Below, piece after piece: positions 63,290-64,000 of a DNA stretch of 64,000 bases. Numbering within the stretch: the stretch's first letter is position 1; each line of letters opens with the position of its first letter. A program made the position numbers and the translations under genes. The stretch comes from Xenococcaceae cyanobacterium MO_167.B27 (GTDB taxonomy: Bacteria; Cyanobacteriota; Cyanobacteriia; Cyanobacteriales; Xenococcaceae): assembly GCA_030065935.1 (NCBI GenBank), contig JASJCP010000002.1:1-64000 (forward strand), read 5' to 3'. The notes beneath the pieces were generated by a model. That model saw only the letters and a list, made by a program, of their open reading frames with translations. It had not been told where the DNA came from and did not search any database.

Positions 63290-64000
63290 TTACCCTTTAA
63301 CACCACTACCTACATCTGTAGGGATAATATATTTTTGTAAAATAATAAATACGATCAGAATAGGAGCAATAGAAATTACTGAACCTGCTGCTACTAACCT
63401 CCAATCAAGAGAAAACGCTCCAGCTAAATTAGCTACTCCTAAAGGTAAAGTATAATACTCAGGACGGTCTAAGATAATTAGAGGCCATAAAAAATCACTC
63501 CAAGAACCGATAAACACAAAAATTGCCAGAGTCACTAAAGCTGGTCTAATAGCTGGTATCATTATATGCCACCAAATTCCTAGTTCCGAACAACCATCAA
63601 TACGGGCTGCTTCTTCTAATTCTTTGGGGACTCCTTGAAAAGCTTGTCTTAATAAAAAAATGCCAAAAGCTGAAGCTATATTCGGCAAAATTAATCCTAG
63701 ATAGGTATTTCTTAAACCAAGATTCACCGCCAGTATATACAGAGGAATCATTACAATTTGAAAAGGAATAATAATTGTCGTGACAACAAGGGTGAAAATA
63801 ATTTTTCTTCCTTTAAACTCTAATCTTGCTAAAGGATAGGCAGCTAAAGCACAAAATAACAAATTTAAACTGACAGAAAGAATTGCTATGATCGCACTGT
63901 TAAGTAGATACTGACTAAAGGGATAAGCTTGCCAAACAGTCTTAAAATTGGAGAAAGTTGGCTCAGAGGGTAAAAGTTGGGGCGGAAAGCTAAAAATATT
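63290..64000 (-). CDS. Carbohydrate ABC transporter permease, partial (MalG/UgpE type)
   Basis: The frame stays open through the right window edge (codons for 'NIFSFPPQLLPSEPTFSNF' at the edge), so the N-terminus lies outside. The visible 236 residues include several membrane helices and the EAA loop 'EEAARIDGCSELGIWWHIMIP' that contacts the ATPase. The periplasmic segment at the edge is typical of MalG/UgpE. It could partner with the UgpC-type ATPase encoded at 33950-35044. Confidence 0.9.
   Translation of the reverse strand, partial: NIFSFPPQLLPSEPTFSNFKTVWQAYPFSQYLLNSAIIAILSVSLNLLFCALAAYPLARLEFKGRKIIFTLVVTTIIIPFQIVMIPLYILAVNLGLRNTYLGLILPNIASAFGIFLLRQAFQGVPKELEEAARIDGCSELGIWWHIMIPAIRPALVTLAIFVFIGSWSDFLWPLIILDRPEYYTLPLGVANLAGAFSLDWRLVAAGSVISIAPILIVFIILQKYIIPTDVGSGVKG

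Overview
The window is chromosomal DNA from a cyanobacterium. Three lines of evidence support this. The octamer GCGATCGC (HIP1) is scattered through genes and spacers. The base composition is AT-rich. The gene set includes a GUN4-domain protein, a CpcS/CpeS phycobilin lyase, a PaO/TIC55-type Rieske oxygenase, a GlbN hemoglobin, PatA-like and PilJ-like taxis proteins, DUF3143 and DUF4278 proteins. The many TnpB elements, heptamer repeats and toxin-antitoxin pairs fit a filamentous or pleurocapsalean/chroococcalean lineage with a large genome, but I cannot name the genus.

Layout. 0-2.3 kb: GUN4-domain protein and a Deg/HtrA protease. 2.3-10.8 kb: a complete minus-strand Pil/Tax-type chemotaxis operon (PatA-like regulator, CheY-like regulator, CheW, transducer, CheA hybrid kinase), interrupted by a dead IS701-like transposase. 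11-20.8 kb: a compact natural-product operon with a carrier-fused acyl-adenylating starter enzyme, a truncated PEP-mutase-like gene and a dimodular NRPS (C-A-PCP-C-A-PCP-TE) whose thioesterase has Cys at the nucleophile position. 20.9-22.3 kb: cobyrinate a,c-diamide synthase, followed by what looks like a free-standing structured RNA with its own promoter and terminator. 22.9-26.7 kb: a cNMP-domain/C39-like/ABC exporter with a parvulin-type isomerase. 27.4-44 kb: purM, rlpA, the Rieske oxygenase, glbN, an AbrB/Doc toxin-antitoxin pair, a UgpC/MalK-type ATPase divergent from glpD, a TnpB element, purF, and purL carrying a LAGLIDADG intein. 44-52 kb: YefM/YoeB and HicB/HicA pairs, MscS channel, aminoglycoside-phosphotransferase-like gene, a Cache-domain histidine kinase and two tiny conserved-looking ORFs. 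52-64 kb: M3 oligopeptidase, J-domain protein, DUF3143, two more TnpB elements, phycobilin lyase, Gfo/Idh/MocA oxidoreductase, SGNH hydrolase, a 45-residue membrane protein, tRNA-Tyr(GTA), ureidoglycolate lyase and a sugar-ABC permease cut by the window end.

Working together. The chemotaxis genes form one signalling pathway that probably steers type IV pilus motility. The starter enzyme and NRPS should make a short acylated dipeptide-like compound; its structure cannot be read from sequence alone. purM, purF and purL belong to de novo purine synthesis but are scattered. The UgpC-type ATPase next to glpD, and the distant permease, would fit uptake of glycerol-phosphate or glucosylglycerol-like solutes. 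The accessory load is high: three TnpB elements, at least one decayed IS, several palindromic MITE-like repeats, three toxin-antitoxin pairs and an orphan antitoxin.
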